From NCBI RefSeq assembly GCF_921294215.1, contig NZ_CAKLDM010000002.1, positions 868,001 to 932,000 on the forward strand: a stretch of 64,000 bases of DNA. Direction: 5' to 3'. A program made the translations under genes and the position numbers. The DNA is from Vibrio marisflavi CECT 7928. GTDB lineage: Bacteria > Pseudomonadota > Gammaproteobacteria > Enterobacterales > Vibrionaceae. The notes beneath the pieces are model-generated. The model saw only the letters and a program-made list of their open reading frames with translations. It searched no databases and was not told the origin of the DNA. Below, one piece after another: positions 17,126-26,533 of this stretch. Position 1 is the first letter of the stretch. Each line of letters opens with the position of its first letter.

Positions 17126-18787
17126 TTAGTTACAACCAGCAGTCAATCTATCCTTTGCGGCTAAAGCATCAACAATACCGTAGCCAGTATCCGTGTTACG
17201 AGTTGGGTAGTTGGACGCTGTAGATTGTAGGACTGAGCGCACTTGCTCTGCTGAACATGTTGGGTTGTAACTCCATACCAAAGCAGCTACGCCAGCAGCA
17301 TGAGGTGAAGCCATTGAAGTACCGTTCATGTAAGCATAATCTTGGCCAGTTTTTGTTGAAACTGTTGCAGTGCTTCCTGCTAGTCCTTCAAGCTCAAGCC
17401 CCAGTTCTCGATCTACCGAGACTGATACGATCTCGTGGCTGTTGGAAGGGTCGAGTAGGAATGGGTTTTGTAACCCCGGACGAGAGCTATTACTGTATAC
17501 GACAGCGGCTTTTGCTCCTGCGTTGTAACAAGCTTGAACGGCATCGCTCTCTGGGTATACACCACTACTTTGGTTCTCAGCTCGCTCAGTCACACAAATT
17601 TTGTCTGACATATCAGGGCAGCTATATTGACCTGAGGTTATACTACAAGTTGCGATTTGCCCTGTTACGGTTCCAGCCACAGGCGCTCCAACATATTGGT
17701 TGCCGCTAACGATAAGACGGTTGTGAGGGACTACGCCTCTGTCAAAGTAGTTTTTTCCACCCAGAGTAATATCAGATGTGACGCCTTCTCCTCGAGTGAC
17801 GGTAGAAAGGATAGCTTCACCTGGAGCAGAAATTTCAACTTGACTATTTCGCTGCGAAAAGTTCGCATGTTGGTTGTTGCTATCTGTAGCGGCAACCGAC
17901 ATCACTGAGCTATAAGAGGCTGGATAGCTGTATGATGTAGTGCCGTCATTACCAGCAGCAGCTACCAACAATACACCTTGCTCATACAATGCCTTCATCG
18001 CTCTTCGCTCGGTAAAGCTGGCTTGAGAGCCGCCTAAACTCATATTGACGACATTTGCACCATTATCAGCGCAAGTTTGAATCGCGTTCACCAACGTTGA
18101 GGAATATCCCCAGCCTGAAGAATTAAACACTTTGACGATATGCAGGTTAGCTTGCCCACTTGGCATCACACCCTTCACACCAATCCCGTTTTCTAAGGCG
18201 GCAATAGTGCCTGCTACGTGTGTGCCATGAGTGTTATCACTACCGGGTTTATACCAATCACCTGTGCCACTGTCATTGGTGCCACTGACTGTATTTGAAG
18301 GTAAATCGCTGTGGCCAAGGTCGTAACCGGAATCAATGATACACACTGTTCGGTTCCCGGCGTTAGAGTCACTTACTAGCATGGCACTAACGTTTGTTAG
18401 GCCCCATGGTGTTGTCTCACTAAGTAAATAGCGGGGAGGGTCAACTTCTACATACTCTACTTGACCACTATTTTCTAAGTCAGCTAACTCACTCTCATCA
18501 ATTTCAACACTGTAGGTTTCCTCTTTACCTACTTTTTCAATGCTGCGAGCTTTGACGTTTTGCAGTAAGGACTGTCGTAATTCACCTTGTGTTGCAAACA
18601 CGCCGTTGACGGTTCGCATGAGTGGAGAAGGTAAATTCTCTTTAAACTTGACGATGTATTTCGTCGGCATGTCGGCTTCATTGAAACCGATTTTAGGGGT
18701 TGCATTTGCAATAGAAAACCCAGTCATAGCCACTGCGGCTGTTGAAAGGATCAACAAGCCTTTTATTTTATTTTTTGTATTGTTCAT
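17126..18787 (-). CDS. Secreted subtilisin-like serine protease (S8) with inserted PA domain
   Basis: 553 residues. Signal peptide 1-29 (cleavage near ANA-TPK), I9 prodomain about 38-122, then the S8 catalytic domain. The triad is Asp152 (CIIDSGYD), His187 (NTHGTHVAGT) and Ser491 (GTSMASPHAAG), with oxyanion Asn280 (AAAGNDG). Between about 335 and 480 an insertion with several Cys and AKAAVVYSN looks like a protease-associated (PA) domain, as in lactocepin-type and Vibrio extracellular proteases. It should be an extracellular endopeptidase activated by self-cleavage of the prodomain. There is no long C-terminal PPC extension. The stand-alone I9 gene follows on the same strand. Confidence 0.92.
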   Translation of the reverse strand: MNNTKNKIKGLLILSTAAVAMTGFSIANATPKIGFNEADMPTKYIVKFKENLPSPLMRTVNGVFATQGELRQSLLQNVKARSIEKVGKEETYSVEIDESELADLENSGQVEYVEVDPPRYLLSETTPWGLTNVSAMLVSDSNAGNRTVCIIDSGYDLGHSDLPSNTVSGTNDSGTGDWYKPGSDNTHGTHVAGTIAALENGIGVKGVMPSGQANLHIVKVFNSSGWGYSSTLVNAIQTCADNGANVVNMSLGGSQASFTERRAMKALYEQGVLLVAAAGNDGTTSYSYPASYSSVMSVAATDSNNQHANFSQRNSQVEISAPGEAILSTVTRGEGVTSDITLGGKNYFDRGVVPHNRLIVSGNQYVGAPVAGTVTGQIATCSITSGQYSCPDMSDKICVTERAENQSSGVYPESDAVQACYNAGAKAAVVYSNSSRPGLQNPFLLDPSNSHEIVSVSVDRELGLELEGLAGSTATVSTKTGQDYAYMNGTSMASPHAAGVAALVWSYNPTCSAEQVRSVLQSTASNYPTRNTDTGYGIVDALAAKDRLTAGCN

Positions 18788-19362
18788 TCACTCTTTCCTT
18801 AATGAGCTTTTTATATTCGCATTCTAGCGATTGGGTTGGATAAATTACTCTAAATGAAAAATGAACGAACAAAGCTAAACAGCACAAACAACCCTGTCAA
18901 CAGGTCTGACCTCACTTATCTTTGTTATTGGACAAGTGTCAATGAAATAAACAATTAATACAAATCTCATTTACATTAATTTAACGTCGTATTCTATCCA
19001 TTGAATTTACATTTCATGCTTTGAACAACATTTTCTCGATTGGCTTCACGTATATTAGACAAAAGTGAAAATGTGATTCGATACATTACAAGTCATTTGC
19101 AATGAGAAAATAGCTAAAAATCATATATTAATGGATTTTTTAGAGTAAATGCTTTGGTTTTCCTCCTGGTAAAGAGATAGCGTTTTCCATGTAGGCTAAC
19201 TCTGTAACTTAATGATTAAAATAGATTTTGTAACGTTAAGAAAAAGTAAAAAGTGTGCTTTTTGAGTTACCTGTCGTTAGGGTGGTTTTGATTATGGCCT
19301 ATAGTTTATTTGTAACAGGAGGTGTCTAGTTTAGAGCGGGATTTCAAATATGGGGGAGCAAA
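18788..19362. other. Non-coding gap between divergent protease and sensor genes
   Basis: 575 bp with no credible gene on either strand and no strong hairpin. It must hold the promoters of the protease (minus) and of the 5TM sensor (plus). GGAGGTG at 19319-19325 and GGGGGAG at 19352-19358 are purine-rich; the latter is the ribosome site for the sensor ATG at 19363. I can assign nothing else. Confidence 0.6.
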
Positions 19363-19956
19363 ATGAACAATCTCTTGGAGTTCGTCTTCAGTGCGATTTT
19401 GCTACTAGCACTGGTCAGTATCTATGAGTTTATTACCAGCTCGGTACAGTTTACATCCAAAAAACAAGAACAAGTATTGTCGGGGGTTGGAGTAGGGGCG
19501 ATTACGATCATCCTTTTAAATAACCCTGTGAACGTTAGTGAAGGTATTTTCGTTGACTCTCGTTGGGTGTGGTTGAGTTGCTGTGCGATTTTCTTCAACT
19601 GGCGAATTGTTGTGATCGGAGGTGTAATCGCCGCGACGTATAGGTATGTACAGGGCGGAGCAGGTGCGTTTCCCGGTGTAATGACCGTCGTGGTCGCGAT
19701 AGCGATTGGTTTCCTGTGGCGTTTGGCTCTTGTTAAATCTCAATGGAAATTTAAGTGGTACTTGCACTATATTTTCGCTGTTTCCTTAGAGGTCGCAATA
19801 TTGGTCGTTTTATACACATTTATGCCCAACGAAAAGGGACCAATGGTTGTTTCTACGGTTATCGAGCCACTACTTATTGTGTTCCCTATCCTCAGTACCG
19901 TGCTATCTCTCTTGCTACAGCATCATTACCACAAAGGTATTGCAGCTTTTACATAA
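19363..19956 (+). CDS. Stand-alone 5TM-5TMR_LYT membrane sensor domain protein
   Basis: 197 residues with six or so hydrophobic stretches. It matches the 5TM-LYT sensor of LytS-type kinases: GAITIILLNNPVNVSEGIFVDSRWVWLSC resembles the PGxxFDxRxxxL signature, and AATYRYVQGGAGAFPGVMTVVVAIAIGFLWR resembles the AxxYRxxxGGxGxxxG segment. Normally this module is fused to a kinase, GGDEF or phosphatase domain. Here it ends right after the membrane part, with no output domain. A complete hybrid kinase starts 19 nt after the stop, so the pair is almost certainly co-transcribed and may work as a split receptor. The ATG follows GGGGGAG. Confidence 0.75.
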   Translation: MNNLLEFVFSAILLLALVSIYEFITSSVQFTSKKQEQVLSGVGVGAITIILLNNPVNVSEGIFVDSRWVWLSCCAIFFNWRIVVIGGVIAATYRYVQGGAGAFPGVMTVVVAIAIGFLWRLALVKSQWKFKWYLHYIFAVSLEVAILVVLYTFMPNEKGPMVVSTVIEPLLIVFPILSTVLSLLLQHHYHKGIAAFT

Positions 19957-19975
19957 AGATTTTTAAGGAAGTGTG

Positions 19976-22900
19976 ATGCAAATAAGACAATCAAGTAACA
20001 GAAGTTTTTTGCTATCCTTACTGGTCGCGGGCGGCTTTATCGCACTGGCATTTCATCAGGATAAAATCTATAACGATATACTGCATATAGAGCGACAGAA
20101 ATATAATAGTCACTCCATCGTCAGTAATGTAAAGCATACCCTCCTAGACTTAAATAAACTAAATCAAGAGCATAGCTCAAATCAGCTTAGCCATTGGAGC
20201 TACCAAGACAACGATTTTGCAAACTTAAAAGAAGATAGCAAGTTCTGGGGGAACTACTCTGGATTTAAACAGCAAGAGTTGTCTCTGCTGCATTCGATAT
20301 TAGAAGACGAGAAAAAGCTATTTAATAGTCTTCAATCTATTTCGCAAACAGATCCTTCTCAGTTCCAGCCTTTGATCAGTCGGCTCGATCGATTACTCCT
20401 TCAGGCCAACACGAATTTAGAGGGTCAAATTCAGCTTCAGATGGACAAAAAGGGCGATATGTATGAAAGGTTTAGCTGGTTGATACTTATTATCCTTATT
20501 GCCATTTTGACAGAATATATCTGGGGTAAACAGAAAGTTGTTGCGCCAATAGAAAAGTTAACAGAAACGGCCAACAAATTGGTTGAAGGTAATTATAAAG
20601 AGCGGGTAAAAATAGATAGTGATAATGAAGTGGGAGCACTCGCGCACGCCTTCAATAAAATGGCTACAGCTATTGAAAGTGAATTTGAAGAGCGGAGTAA
20701 GAATGCGTCGGAATTGCAAGAGTCGAAGGAAATTGCAGAGAAGGCTGCAAAGTCAAAATCCGAGTTTTTGGCGAATATGTCACACGAGATAAGAACGCCT
20801 ATGAATGCCATTATTGGCATGTCTTATTTAGCCTTGGGTTCAAACTTAAACCCCAAGCAGCATGACTATGTGGAAAAGGTTCACTTGTCTGCCAAATCTC
20901 TGTTGGTAGTGATTAACGATATTTTAGACTTTTCCAAAATTGAAGCAGGTCATTTAGAGTTTGAAATTGCACCTTTTCGTCTAGATAGTGTGCTGGACAA
21001 CTTATCTAACGTGTTAGCAACACAAGCTCAAGAAAAAGGCTTAGAACTGATATTTGAGATAGCCCCAGATGTGCCTCAGTCTTTAGTCGGCGACCCTTTT
21101 CGCCTTGGCCAAGTGCTAATCAACTTAGCAAGTAATGCGATAAAATTTACGCCTTCGGGAGAAGTAGTTGTAGGGGTGAGCGTACTGAAATCCGGTACTA
21201 AAGAGATAGAGCTGGAGTTCACAATCAAAGATACTGGCATTGGTATGACAGCTGAGCAAAGCGAAAGCTTGTTTCAACCCTTCACACAAGCTGATTTGTC
21301 TACCACTAGAAAGTACGGTGGTACGGGGCTAGGACTGACTATCTCAAAGAAATTAGTTGAGATGATGGATGGCAGAATTCGGGTGCAAAGTGAGCCAGCT
21401 CATGGCTGCAAAGTTTCATTCAACTGTCTATTCAAAGCAGATGAATCGTTGTCTCAAGTAGAATTAAGCAGAGAGCACCCACTTAAGGCACTTCATATGA
21501 AAGGCCTAAATGTTCTGGTTGTAGAACAGATAGACAGTACCAGAGATGCGTTGAAAAGAATATTGGAGTCAATGTCTTTTCGAGCCTACGGGGTGAGCTC
21601 AGGCAACGAGGTGATCAATGCTTTGCTGTCGCCACCAAATGGAATGGCTTTTGATTTAGTTATCCTAGATTGGAAAATTCCTGGGTTAGATAGCTCTGAG
21701 GTAGTTCGGAGTATTAAGTCCATGTCTAAGATTTCTACCGTGCCTATTGTTTTCTTGATTACAGAGCATGAAAGAGAGCAAGGCTTAAAACTGGCGGAAG
21801 AGATGAAAGTAGAACAAGTCATCACTAAACCATTCACTCCTTCAAAGGTGAAGCATTCAATTACAAACCTATTTGATGACGGAAGCAGTTCAAATCTGAG
21901 AGCGAAAGATGCCTATCGGATAGAAACTGAGAAGCTAAAAAGCTTACACGGTACGAAAGTATTGGTTGCAGAAGATAACCTGATTAATCAGAGCTTAGTT
22001 TATGACCTTTTGACCAAGGTTGGCATACAGGTGACACTGGTTGAGAATGGTGTGGAATGCCTTAACTGCCTTGAGAAAGAGGTATTTGACGCCGTTCTAA
22101 TGGATATACAAATGCCTGAAATGGACGGCTATGAAACGACTGAGCGGATTAGACAGAGTGGGCAATGGTCCGATATTCCAATTATTGCCATGACTGCCAA
22201 TGCGACCACAGTTGATAAAGAAAGATGTTTGAATGTTGGCATGGTCGATCACATCCCGAAACCATTAGAACCTGCCCACTTATTTTCTACTTTGCTTAAA
22301 TGGGTGAAGAGAGACGACGAATATAAGTTTACTAGTGGGGAAGCGGCAGCTTATCCTCAAACAGACACAGTTTTTTCACAAGATCTCGACTATATAACTA
22401 GCATCGACAAAGAGCAGGGCTTAAGAAGTACGGTTGGGAGTTTAGCGACTCTAAAGAAACTGCTGCTGCAGTTTTATGAGCGAAATGCAAATGACGTGGT
22501 ATCTATAAAGGAAAATTATCAAGCTGGTGATATAGAACGAGTGCAAGGTATTGCTCATTCCATGGTTGGTGTTGCAGGAGTCATTGGTGCGATGGGGCTT
22601 CATGCAGCTTCAAGGCAGCTAAATGATCTATTGAAATCTGAATATCACTCTGACAACAGTATTGCCCAGGCTGTACAAAACGTAGAGCAAGAACATACTC
22701 AGGTTATTGCCGACTTAAAATACCTTTTTCGAGATGTAAAGGAGGGTGGTGTTTCTGCTGGTCCCAAAACTATCGATTCCCATGCGGTGTTAGAGTATGT
22801 AGATGAAATCACTAAGTTAGTAGACGAAAAAGACCCGCTTGCATTAGAGAAAATCACGAACTTAATCAAGTTCTTGCCAGCACAACACCACATCGAATCG

Positions 22901-22999
22901 ATGACGCGAACCAAGGACTTAATTAGTCATGCAGAATTTAAAACAGCGTCGGTACTGCTGAGTAATTTTAGAGATGTTTATCTTAAAGAAAATACTTGA
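19976..22999 (+). CDS. BarA-type hybrid sensor histidine kinase (HAMP-HisKA-HATPase-REC-REC-Hpt)
   Basis: 1007 residues from the ATG at 19976, behind AAGGAAG. Order: TM near 10-27; an extracytoplasmic helical domain to about 165; TM near 166-182; HAMP about 185-240; HisKA with phospho-His270 ([14 protein letters not shown]); HATPase with N-box ([11 protein letters not shown]), DTGIGM and GGTGLGL; receiver 1 with Asp565 (VILDWKIPG) but an acidic pocket reduced to E-Q (VVEQIDS); receiver 2 with ED pair and Asp710 ([12 protein letters not shown]); Hpt with His861 ([10 protein letters not shown]); then about 80 more residues. It should pass phosphate His to Asp to His to a separate response regulator, which is not encoded here. 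It sits directly behind the 5TM sensor gene. Confidence 0.92.
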   Translation: MQIRQSSNRSFLLSLLVAGGFIALAFHQDKIYNDILHIERQKYNSHSIVSNVKHTLLDLNKLNQEHSSNQLSHWSYQDNDFANLKEDSKFWGNYSGFKQQELSLLHSILEDEKKLFNSLQSISQTDPSQFQPLISRLDRLLLQANTNLEGQIQLQMDKKGDMYERFSWLILIILIAILTEYIWGKQKVVAPIEKLTETANKLVEGNYKERVKIDSDNEVGALAHAFNKMATAIESEFEERSKNASELQESKEIAEKAAKSKSEFLANMSHEIRTPMNAIIGMSYLALGSNLNPKQHDYVEKVHLSAKSLLVVINDILDFSKIEAGHLEFEIAPFRLDSVLDNLSNVLATQAQEKGLELIFEIAPDVPQSLVGDPFRLGQVLINLASNAIKFTPSGEVVVGVSVLKSGTKEIELEFTIKDTGIGMTAEQSESLFQPFTQADLSTTRKYGGTGLGLTISKKLVEMMDGRIRVQSEPAHGCKVSFNCLFKADESLSQVELSREHPLKALHMKGLNVLVVEQIDSTRDALKRILESMSFRAYGVSSGNEVINALLSPPNGMAFDLVILDWKIPGLDSSEVVRSIKSMSKISTVPIVFLITEHEREQGLKLAEEMKVEQVITKPFTPSKVKHSITNLFDDGSSSNLRAKDAYRIETEKLKSLHGTKVLVAEDNLINQSLVYDLLTKVGIQVTLVENGVECLNCLEKEVFDAVLMDIQMPEMDGYETTERIRQSGQWSDIPIIAMTANATTVDKERCLNVGMVDHIPKPLEPAHLFSTLLKWVKRDDEYKFTSGEAAAYPQTDTVFSQDLDYITSIDKEQGLRSTVGSLATLKKLLLQFYERNANDVVSIKENYQAGDIERVQGIAHSMVGVAGVIGAMGLHAASRQLNDLLKSEYHSDNSIAQAVQNVEQEHTQVIADLKYLFRDVKEGGVSAGPKTIDSHAVLEYVDEITKLVDEKDPLALEKITNLIKFLPAQHHIESMTRTKDLISHAEFKTASVLLSNFRDVYLKENT

Positions 23000-23001
23000 T
23001 A

Positions 23002-23036
23002 GGAAAGCTTGTATCCTTTGCTAGAACAAGCTTTCC
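23002..23036 (+). terminator. Terminator-like hairpin after the hybrid kinase
   Basis: GGAAAGCTTG (23002-23011) pairs perfectly with CAAGCTTTCC (23027-23036). No strong T-run follows. It lies between convergent genes. Confidence 0.6.
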
Positions 23037-23068
23037 CCATGTACTGATAGCGAGGCCCAAGCCACATA

Positions 23069-23983
23069 CTACCGAAGCTTATTTTGAAAACGATCTACCC
23101 AATGTTTAGTGAAATCAATAAATGCTCTGAGCCGGAGAGGCTGGTATCGGTCTTTGTGATAAATAGCTGAGAAGTCTACGCTGGGGATTCCCCATTCAGA
23201 GAAAACGGGCTGCAGTTGATCTGTTTGAATCTCCTTTTCGCAATACAGTTCGGGAACGCGTATGATCCCATTGCCATTTACTGCACCTCGAATAAGGACG
23301 TGTCCATTTTTGCATTGTAAATGCCCGTCGATTTGAATATCTATTGTTTCATTCGATTCAATATGCTGGAAGCTCCATTTAGTCACTGAACCAGTCAAAC
23401 AGTTGTGTTGGCTTAGTTCTTTTGGATGGGCAGGGTGACCATGTTGATCCAGATAGTCACGACTTGCCCAAGTACCCATTTTTATGTCCATTAATTTCCG
23501 AGCGACAAAGCTTGCGTCTTCCAACTTACCCATTCGAAATGCGATATCGAAGTCATCGCTGATTAAGTCTACACGGTGGCTGCTAAACTCCAAATCAATA
23601 TTGATATCTGGATGTTGCTGAGCAAATTCAAAGGCAATTTGAGCAATAATTTGTTCACCTAGCGGGCCACCAACACTGTTAACTTTTATGTCACCTCGAA
23701 TGTCGCTGATATCGTCTACTGTTGAAATAATGGCTTGATCTAATTGCTCCAAGGCCGATTCACACTGATGATAAAAACTGCTTCCAGCGGCGGTTAATTT
23801 CAGTGTTCTCGTTGTGCGAATGAGTAGTGTCACTCCCATTTGAGCTTCTAATTGACTCAGTTGCCGAGATACATGTGATCTAGAAACATTGAGTGCTTCG
23901 GCAGCTTTAGTAAAGTTTCCAAGTTTTGATATCAGTACAAATGTCCGGATATCCGAAAGCTGTACTTTGTTTAGCATCTTCAT
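23069..23983 (-). CDS. LysR-family transcriptional regulator
   Basis: 304 residues. The N-terminal helix-turn-helix is clear (FVLISKLGNFTKAAEALNVSRSHVSRQLSQLE), with an effector domain of the kind found in the large group of LTTRs that control divergent oxidoreductases (WASRDYLDQHGHPAHP, LRAFIDFTKHWVDRF). It is transcribed away from an SDR gene, and the 152-bp gap holds dyads suited to LTTR binding. I infer that it regulates the SDR and itself. The start at 23983 follows GAGATGAACA; an in-frame Met two codons later is possible. Confidence 0.87.
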   Translation of the reverse strand: MKMLNKVQLSDIRTFVLISKLGNFTKAAEALNVSRSHVSRQLSQLEAQMGVTLLIRTTRTLKLTAAGSSFYHQCESALEQLDQAIISTVDDISDIRGDIKVNSVGGPLGEQIIAQIAFEFAQQHPDINIDLEFSSHRVDLISDDFDIAFRMGKLEDASFVARKLMDIKMGTWASRDYLDQHGHPAHPKELSQHNCLTGSVTKWSFQHIESNETIDIQIDGHLQCKNGHVLIRGAVNGNGIIRVPELYCEKEIQTDQLQPVFSEWGIPSVDFSAIYHKDRYQPLRLRAFIDFTKHWVDRFQNKLR

Positions 23984-24004
23984 TGTTCATCTCACTAGGG
24001 TGTT

Positions 24005-24060
24005 TGATTGTTGCCATATAGCAACAGTGTTTTAACTAGATGACTATATATCAACAATCA
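24005..24060. promoter_or_regulatory. Candidate LysR operator region between LysR and SDR genes
   Basis: TGATTGTTG (24005-24013) is the complement of CAACAATCA (24052-24060). Inside lies a second dyad, GTTGC-6-GCAAC (24010-24025). TATAGCAACA and TATATCAACA form a loose direct repeat. Nested, imperfect dyads around the divergent promoters are typical LTTR recognition and activation sites. Assignment is by position. Confidence 0.45.
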
Positions 24061-24135
24061 GAGTTTATCTAATATAACCGCATCTCAGCAAACCATGGTG
24101 GTTTGATTGAAAACGGTTAAGTTAAGGGTAGAGAA

Positions 24136-24855
24136 ATGAAAGAATTGATTGTTATTACAGGTGCGAGTTCAGGTATTGGTGAAGCTATTGCGAAAAGATT
24201 TAGTGAGCTTGGTCACCCATTATTGCTGATTGCACGTCGTGTTGAACGTTTAGAAGCACTGGACTTACCAAATACTCTATGTGAGAAGGTAGATGTAACA
24301 GACAGAGCAAGCTTTGAAGCAGCGATTGAAAAAGCAGAAGCAGTTTACGGTCCTGTTGGCGGTTTAGTTAATAACGCTGGTGTTATGCTGCTGGGTCAAA
24401 TTGATACGCAAGATCCAATGGAATGGAAGCGTATGTTTGATGTAAACGTTCTTGGGCTACTTAACGGCATGCAGACAGTTCTTGCCCCGATGAAACAGCG
24501 CAATACAGGCACCATCATCAACATTAGCTCGATTGCTGGTAAGAAAACATTCCCAGATCATGCTGCATACTGTGGTACTAAATTCGCGGTACATGCGATA
24601 TCGGAAAATGTGCGTGAAGAAGTCGCTAGCTCAAATGTACGTGTGACAACTATTGCACCAGGCGCAGTAGAAACTGAACTACTCTCGCATACTACGTCAG
24701 ATCAGATCAAAGACGGGTACAACTCGTGGAAAGAAGACATGGGTGGCGTACTTGCAGCTGATGATATTGCGCGAGCTGTGGTATATGCATTCCAGCAACC
24801 ACAAAACGTATGTATTCGTGAAATTGCGTTGGCACCAACTAAGCAACAGCCATAG
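24136..24855 (+). CDS. Short-chain dehydrogenase/reductase (SDR)
   Basis: 239 residues, a classical SDR. The nucleotide-binding TGASSGIG is at 8-15, NNAG at 79-82, the catalytic Ser near 132 (INISSIAG), and Tyr145-x-x-x-Lys149 (AAYCGTKFA). Arg34 and Arg35 after strand 2 (LIARRVERL) point to NADP(H). Similar proteins are annotated as broad-range aldehyde/ketone or serine-type dehydrogenases; the substrate is unknown. The LysR gene lies divergently upstream. A hairpin terminator follows. Confidence 0.9.
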   Translation: MKELIVITGASSGIGEAIAKRFSELGHPLLLIARRVERLEALDLPNTLCEKVDVTDRASFEAAIEKAEAVYGPVGGLVNNAGVMLLGQIDTQDPMEWKRMFDVNVLGLLNGMQTVLAPMKQRNTGTIINISSIAGKKTFPDHAAYCGTKFAVHAISENVREEVASSNVRVTTIAPGAVETELLSHTTSDQIKDGYNSWKEDMGGVLAADDIARAVVYAFQQPQNVCIREIALAPTKQQP

Positions 24856-24866
24856 AAATATATGAT

Positions 24867-24903
24867 AAACAGCTCGTTAGTTTGCATGCGAGCTGTTTGG
24901 TTT
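24867..24903 (+). terminator. Hairpin terminator after the SDR gene
   Basis: AAACAGCTCG (24867-24876) pairs with CGAGCTGTTT (24889-24898), followed by GGTTTG and later TTTT. Ten base pairs, GC-rich at the top. Confidence 0.65.
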
Positions 24904-24999
24904 GTCGCATTTTACTTAGTGAATCTTTCATCCTATTACTCCTCAATCTGTTATTGTTAATTAGCTTGAGCTTAATGTTGTAATAGGGGAGGTGAGCTA

Positions 25000-25500
25000 A
25001 TGAAGGTGATCGTTAACGACAAGATGCAACGCGGGTATCAGTATTACCTTTCAGAGCCAATGGGTCAGCACTTTGATGACCAGTTTAAACCAGAATTGAC
25101 ACCAAAACAGATGTTGGAGCTTGGTGTTTTTGGTGGAAAATACCTGACCGATTGTCGAAAAGAGTTTCCTGAAGATTGGTTCGTTAACGCTAAGTTAAGC
25201 CCCGAAAGAAAAGATATTTCCCTCAATTACTATTCCGTAGATGCTTCACAACCGCTTGCCGAATGGCAACGTAAAGGTTGGGTTTACGAGCAAGATCCAA
25301 GAGGATGGTTCCAATGGTATTGTCGATATTTTATGGGCAGACGCATAGCAGAAGAAGATGATAGGCAAATCAAAAGGTGGAAAGCCTTTAAGCGTCATGA
25401 AATGGCTGTACGCAAGAACTGCGAAATGTATAACCATCGTTGCAGGCCAAAGCAAAGACAAGCGCTACTGCATTGGGCATACGATTCTAGAAACTATTGA
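25000..25500 (+). CDS. Conserved hypothetical protein, cytoplasmic
   Basis: 166 residues with a strong ribosome site (GGGGAGGTGA) before the ATG. The product is rich in Trp, Tyr and basic residues (GWVYEQDPRGWFQWYCRYFMGRR, KRWKAFKRHEMAVRKNCEMY), with no signal peptide or membrane segment. I recall similar proteins of unknown function in many bacteria and some eukaryotes but cannot name the family with confidence. The aromatic core followed by a basic helix might suggest nucleic-acid contact; that is speculative. It is a monocistronic gene ending in a perfect 12-bp hairpin. Confidence 0.65.
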   Translation: MKVIVNDKMQRGYQYYLSEPMGQHFDDQFKPELTPKQMLELGVFGGKYLTDCRKEFPEDWFVNAKLSPERKDISLNYYSVDASQPLAEWQRKGWVYEQDPRGWFQWYCRYFMGRRIAEEDDRQIKRWKAFKRHEMAVRKNCEMYNHRCRPKQRQALLHWAYDSRNY

Positions 25501-25524
25501 GGCTTAAATTAGGCCTCAATAGTT
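25492..25524. terminator. Bidirectional terminator
   Basis: AACTATTGAGGC (25492-25503) pairs perfectly with GCCTCAATAGTT (25513-25524) across 9 nt. The left arm overlaps the end of the 166-residue gene. It separates that gene from the convergent LacI gene. The following bases are T/A-rich. Confidence 0.75.
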
Positions 25525-25539
25525 CTTATATTTGAGCTT

Positions 25540-26511
25540 TTATATTTGTCGAACGGAACCGCGGTCGATGATCTTAGGCGGGTGCATCTCCAGCTTCATA
25601 TCCGGATTGACTAGTTTACGTGTGGCTTCTCTGGCCATTGACGTGATTGGGAAATGTAAGCTAGTGAGCTTTGGTGTTACGTAGTCTGCTCTCTCACCAC
25701 TGTCATAGCAAATCACAGAAATATCATCTGGAACACGTAGGCCGCGCTCTGAAATAGCAAGTAGTGCTCCAACTGCCATCTCTTCATTACAGCAATAAAT
25801 GGCGGTAGGTATATTTCTTTGTAATATTTCGCAGGTGAGCTGATAGCCACTTGGCAAGTCGTATTCTCCGGCTAAAGATACAGTGGGAGTCAAGCCGGCA
25901 TTGCTCATAGCATCGAGAAAACCTTGCTTTCTAAGTTGACTCGAGCTCCGAGAATCTGGTCCGCTGATACAAGCGATTTTGCTGTGGCCTTTTTCAATAC
26001 AAAACTCGGTTGCCAGCTGGCTCGCATATCGGTGATCAAACGATACACATCGATCTTCTAGCCCCTCTATTTCTCTATCTAGCAATATAAACGCTTTGTC
26101 TTTGCTAGCTAAATCAAGAAGCTGCTCGTCACGTAGTGCTCTAACGTGCAATATAAGGCCGTCGCAGTTCATGTTATAAAGCTTGTGAATCGCGTCCAGC
26201 TCATTCTCGGCACTGCCACGACCTTTCATCACAAGTAATTGTTTATGGTGCGAGTCGGCCTCACTTTGAACGTTATCCATTAAACTGCCAAAGAAAGCAC
26301 CCAAATACGAGGTGGTCACAAGTCCTAGCGTATGGCTCTTATTTGAAGCTAATGATTTTGCAGCTAAGTTAGGCGCATAACCGAGTTCGGCTATGGCCTT
26401 TTCTACTAACTGTTTGGTTTTAGTTCTAACTTTGTTTTCGCCGTTGACGACTCTTGAAACAGTGGCTCTTGAAACTCCGGCTAAAGCCGCGACATCTTCT
26501 AAAGTCGCCAT
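25540..26511 (-). CDS. LacI-family repressor of the PTS/GH4 operon
   Basis: 323 residues. The LacI helix-turn-helix and hinge are clear (MATLEDVAALAGVSRATVSRVV, then GYAPNLAAKSLAS), followed by a periplasmic-binding-protein-like sugar domain. It is the last gene of the IIB-IIC-IIA-GH4 operon, 22 bp behind the GH4 gene. The operon leader holds a near-symmetric lac-type operator (30015-30042), the obvious target. The inducer should be the disaccharide or its 6-phosphate. Being inside the operon it controls, it would form a negative feedback loop. Confidence 0.88.
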   Translation of the reverse strand: MATLEDVAALAGVSRATVSRVVNGENKVRTKTKQLVEKAIAELGYAPNLAAKSLASNKSHTLGLVTTSYLGAFFGSLMDNVQSEADSHHKQLLVMKGRGSAENELDAIHKLYNMNCDGLILHVRALRDEQLLDLASKDKAFILLDREIEGLEDRCVSFDHRYASQLATEFCIEKGHSKIACISGPDSRSSSQLRKQGFLDAMSNAGLTPTVSLAGEYDLPSGYQLTCEILQRNIPTAIYCCNEEMAVGALLAISERGLRVPDDISVICYDSGERADYVTPKLTSLHFPITSMAREATRKLVNPDMKLEMHPPKIIDRGSVRQI

Positions 26512-26533
26512 ACGTTGTTAACTCCTGTATTAA

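Noticed and set aside
17257..17908. Plus-strand frames opposite the subtilase
   Set aside because: Shadows of the protease; Cys/Leu/Arg-rich composition is not protein-like.
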